Of a DNA stretch of 64,000 nt, positions 61,952-64,000 are shown piece by piece; position 1 is the stretch's first letter, and each line of letters begins with the position of its first letter. The notes under the pieces are model-generated. The model made no database searches, was not told the DNA's origin, and saw nothing but the letters and a program-made list of their open reading frames with translations. A program made the translations under genes and the position numbers. Where the stretch lies: positions 372,001 to 436,000 of the forward strand of contig AP025283.1 in NCBI GenBank assembly GCA_024347235.1. The letters are read 5' to 3'. The stretch is from Aliamphritea spongicola (GTDB lineage Bacteria > Pseudomonadota > Gammaproteobacteria > Pseudomonadales > Balneatricaceae).

Positions 61952-62574
61952 GCCCCGGCCTGCTCTCTGATATATAGCCGGTATGTCACCTGTCCGGCTT
62001 TTTCTCACGGTGCAAATGCCAGTTCTCAGGTACCTGCAACATACTCAGTTCAGATTCGGTTTCGACGTAAATCATTGCCCGGGACGCCAGCATTCCCTGC
62101 GACTCAAGTTTTTCGCAGCAGCTGACGGCAAGATCCTTACGGAATGGCGGGTCCATAAACACCAGATCATATTGCTGGTCATTACTTTGCTGGCTGAGCC
62201 AGTGCTGGACGTCTGCCTGAATGACATTGGCATTGGTGGCTTTAAGGGTTTGTAAATTACTTTGCAGCTGGCCAGTGGCGGCAGCGGATAGGTCGATCAT
62301 TGTTGTCTGGCCTGCTCCGCGGGACAGAGCTTCCAGCCCCAGTGCGCCACTGCCGGTAAACAGGTCCAGACATTTTGCCCCCGGTATATGGGCGGCGATC
62401 CAGTTGAAGAGGGTTTCCCTGACCCGGTCCGGGGTTGGTCGCAGGCCTTCTATTGCCGGAAAACTCAGTTTTCGTCCCCGCCATTCACCGGCGATGATCC
62501 GCAGTTGCTGATTACCGCTTTTAGGTGTGCTGGTTTTTAGTGGCTGGCCGCCGGCCAGGCGCTCGTCGGGACAT
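61948..62574 (-). CDS. rsmD: 16S rRNA (guanine-966-N2)-methyltransferase RsmD
   Basis: About 208 residues. SAM-binding and target motifs: LRIIAGEWRGRKLSFPAIEGLRPTPDRVRETLFNW, CLDLFTGSGALGLEALSRGA, and the catalytic DPPF in VFMDPPFRKDL. Frameshifts near 62553 and 61999; the second (A5 to A6) extends the C-terminus to AGQVTYRLYIREQAGA. Position beside M16 peptidase genes is the same as in Pseudomonas. Confidence 0.9.
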
Positions 62575-62610
62575 GCGCTGATTTTCCTGATCTGTTAATT
62601 GACCGCGGGA

Positions 62611-63867
62611 TTATACGTTAACGGGCGGGCAGATAAAAAATTGCTGGTTATTAATGTTCAGCATGGTCTGCAGCTGTTCCTGAACGGCTTCATCCGAAGT
62701 GTCTGCAAGCCGGTCAGCAAATCCTGATATGTAATCTGTCGGTAGCCGGTAAAACGCCAGGGTGTTGAGTAATCCTAATTGAGCCTGCTGTTCGCTCATG
62801 CGCTCGAGGAAGTTCTCCTTAATGTTTTCCCGGGTGGCACTGATCACATTGATATCAGTGGCATTCAGCAGGCGCCGGTTCAGAGGTGTCAGCGCTGAAA
62901 TGTCTGCCGGTGGACGCTGACCGTAAAGTAACAGTGCGAAGTACCCCTGCTGATCCAGTGATTTCCACAGTAAACGGGTGGACACGTCTGGCTGTAAGGT
63001 CGTCAGAGTCTGTTGCAGGCTTTTCACGGCGATCAGTTGTGCCATGAAACTGTCACTCTGCCTGCCTGGCAATGAAAGCCCTGCCAGTGCGTATGCCTCG
63101 TTACCGATTGCCGGCAGGGTCTGGCGCTGCTGAAAGCTGGCGGATGTGCTCAGTGGCTGTTCAGTTAAACCCCGGGAAGGCAGTTCTTCAGCCAGTAGCC
63201 GGGCGGCGGTTGCAGCATCCGGGCCGGACACCGCCAGTGTCAGGTTATGATTGCTGAATACATTACGTGCCCATGTCGGAAAACGCTGCAGAGGGTGAAC
63301 GGAGGATTTGTCACTCAGGGTGTCCGTGAATGCGCTGAGCAGGCGGTTTTCGGCTGTCTGATTTTCCAGATATAACTCCGCTTTCAGGCGGTTCCATTCG
63401 GCCTCGGTGCCTGTTGTCATATCGCTGTGATTCAGCGCTTGCAGTAACTGTGGCAAGAGCTGGCTCAGTTGATTTGTTCCTTCTGCTTCGGTGCTGAGCA
63501 GCAGGGTAATCCGGTCGTCCTGAAGCGATTGCTGCAGGCTTGCCTTAGCCGGAGCTACCAGGTTGTTAACTGTATTGCTGTTCAGGACTTGTTGTAGTCG
63601 TTGGGAAAGCAGTTTGTGCAGCAGCTTCTGCTCGTCATTCAGGGCTGGCCCAAGACCAAAAATTAGCTGTACAGACAGTGTTTCAGTATCGTCCGGTTCA
63701 GCAAAGTAAATCGGCTTGTTTTCGATTGTTTCAATATTCAGGTAGTTGTTGGTATCACGGCCGGAAGCTGACAGAAAAACGATGGCGATGGCGACTATCC
63801 ACAGCATTACTTTGAGATAGGTACGGTTGAACATCGGTTTGTATGTGTCTGCCATTACGTGAAACAC
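62611..63867 (-). CDS. M16-family (insulinase-like) protein lacking the zinc motif
   Basis: Intact 418-residue protein, N-terminal membrane anchor (VMLWIVAIAIVFLSASG). Blocks typical of M16 folds: YFAEPDDTETLSVQLIFGLGPALND, LAVSGPDAATAARLLAEELPSRG and the middle domain FADRLADTS. There is no HxxEH, so it should be catalytically inactive. In Pseudomonas two adjacent M16 genes lie beside rsmD, one active and one not; this is the inactive partner. The other should be just right of the window. Start may be 63855. Confidence 0.8.
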   Translation of the reverse strand: MFHVMADTYKPMFNRTYLKVMLWIVAIAIVFLSASGRDTNNYLNIETIENKPIYFAEPDDTETLSVQLIFGLGPALNDEQKLLHKLLSQRLQQVLNSNTVNNLVAPAKASLQQSLQDDRITLLLSTEAEGTNQLSQLLPQLLQALNHSDMTTGTEAEWNRLKAELYLENQTAENRLLSAFTDTLSDKSSVHPLQRFPTWARNVFSNHNLTLAVSGPDAATAARLLAEELPSRGLTEQPLSTSASFQQRQTLPAIGNEAYALAGLSLPGRQSDSFMAQLIAVKSLQQTLTTLQPDVSTRLLWKSLDQQGYFALLLYGQRPPADISALTPLNRRLLNATDINVISATRENIKENFLERMSEQQAQLGLLNTLAFYRLPTDYISGFADRLADTSDEAVQEQLQTMLNINNQQFFICPPVNV

Positions 63868-64000
63868 CTGTATTGCTGGCTGAAAGCTGAATGTTGAGCT
63901 GCATAGTTACATGTTTTGGTCTTTTTCGCAGCCCTGAAAGGCTTTTGTCGGGGGCGGATAGTGGCGTTGCGAATGCGGGTTCAGGAATGTCGGTCCGGGG

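Overview
The window looks like a chromosomal segment of a marine gammaproteobacterium of the Oceanospirillales type (Amphritea, Neptunomonas or Marinobacterium-like). This is inference: GC is around 50-55% by eye, the housekeeping genes are gammaproteobacterial, and 49.7-64 kb keeps the gene neighbourhood known from Pseudomonas (hemW, rdgB, DUF4426, yggT, proC, yggS, pilT, pilU, and nearby fdx, coaD, rsmD, M16). No phage, insertion sequence, CRISPR array or origin was found.

A key property of the sequence is that most genes are broken by single-base frameshifts, about 85 by hand count. Most of those I worked out base by base are repaired by adding one base to a short homopolymer (G4 to G5, A5 to A6, C4 to C5). 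Essential genes (hemW, rsmD) and two-gene cassettes are hit alike, so I read this as uncorrected sequencing or assembly error rather than gene decay. I therefore annotate the intended full-length genes and give approximate frameshift positions.

Layout. 0-3.2 kb: amino-acid binding protein plus an agmatinase-like ureohydrolase, an EamA exporter and an Lrp/AsnC regulator. 3.4-9.3 kb: a signalling operon of a LuxR-type response regulator, a REC-PAS-GGDEF diguanylate cyclase, a periplasmic solute-binding protein and a hybrid histidine kinase. 9.4-10.2 kb: a second EamA transporter. 10.3-16.3 kb: a four-gene catabolic operon (enolase-superfamily enzyme, SDR, amidase, gamma-butyrobetaine-dioxygenase-like enzyme) divergent from a GlxA/AraC-type activator. 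16.3-18.2 kb: a His-rich protein, HupE/UreJ-like membrane protein and membrane-anchor protein, probably for metals. 18.3-23.7 kb: an IclR repressor divergent from aldehyde dehydrogenase, a second enolase-superfamily enzyme and a GMC oxidoreductase. 23.7-26.5 kb: a large orphan protein and a YkgJ-type cysteine-cluster protein. 26.7-33.6 kb: an efflux operon (TetR, membrane fusion protein, RND pump, MsbA-like ABC exporter) behind a 38-bp palindrome. 33.8-38.6 kb: two more orphan proteins (one with an internal duplication), a cysteine hydrolase, a 2OG-Fe(II) oxygenase and a LysR regulator. 38.9-42.9 kb: an LtaS-type phosphoglycerol transferase and a membrane diguanylate cyclase.

At 43.3-43.8 kb a tRNA-Phe is followed by a tandem array of about 98-bp units. 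Each unit contains the tRNA 3' end, a terminator and a second hairpin, an arrangement like the tyrT/rtT repeats of E. coli. A diverged single copy lies 2.7 kb away. This is the most unusual feature of the window. From 44 kb on: dbpA, glcB, phhB, a GNAT enzyme and a DCC protein, then the conserved hemW-to-pilU block. These are followed by a TetR-controlled desaturase/Rieske/hydrolase cassette of MocD/MocE type, and finally ferredoxin, coaD, an M48 lipoprotein peptidase, rsmD and a catalytically empty M16 protein.
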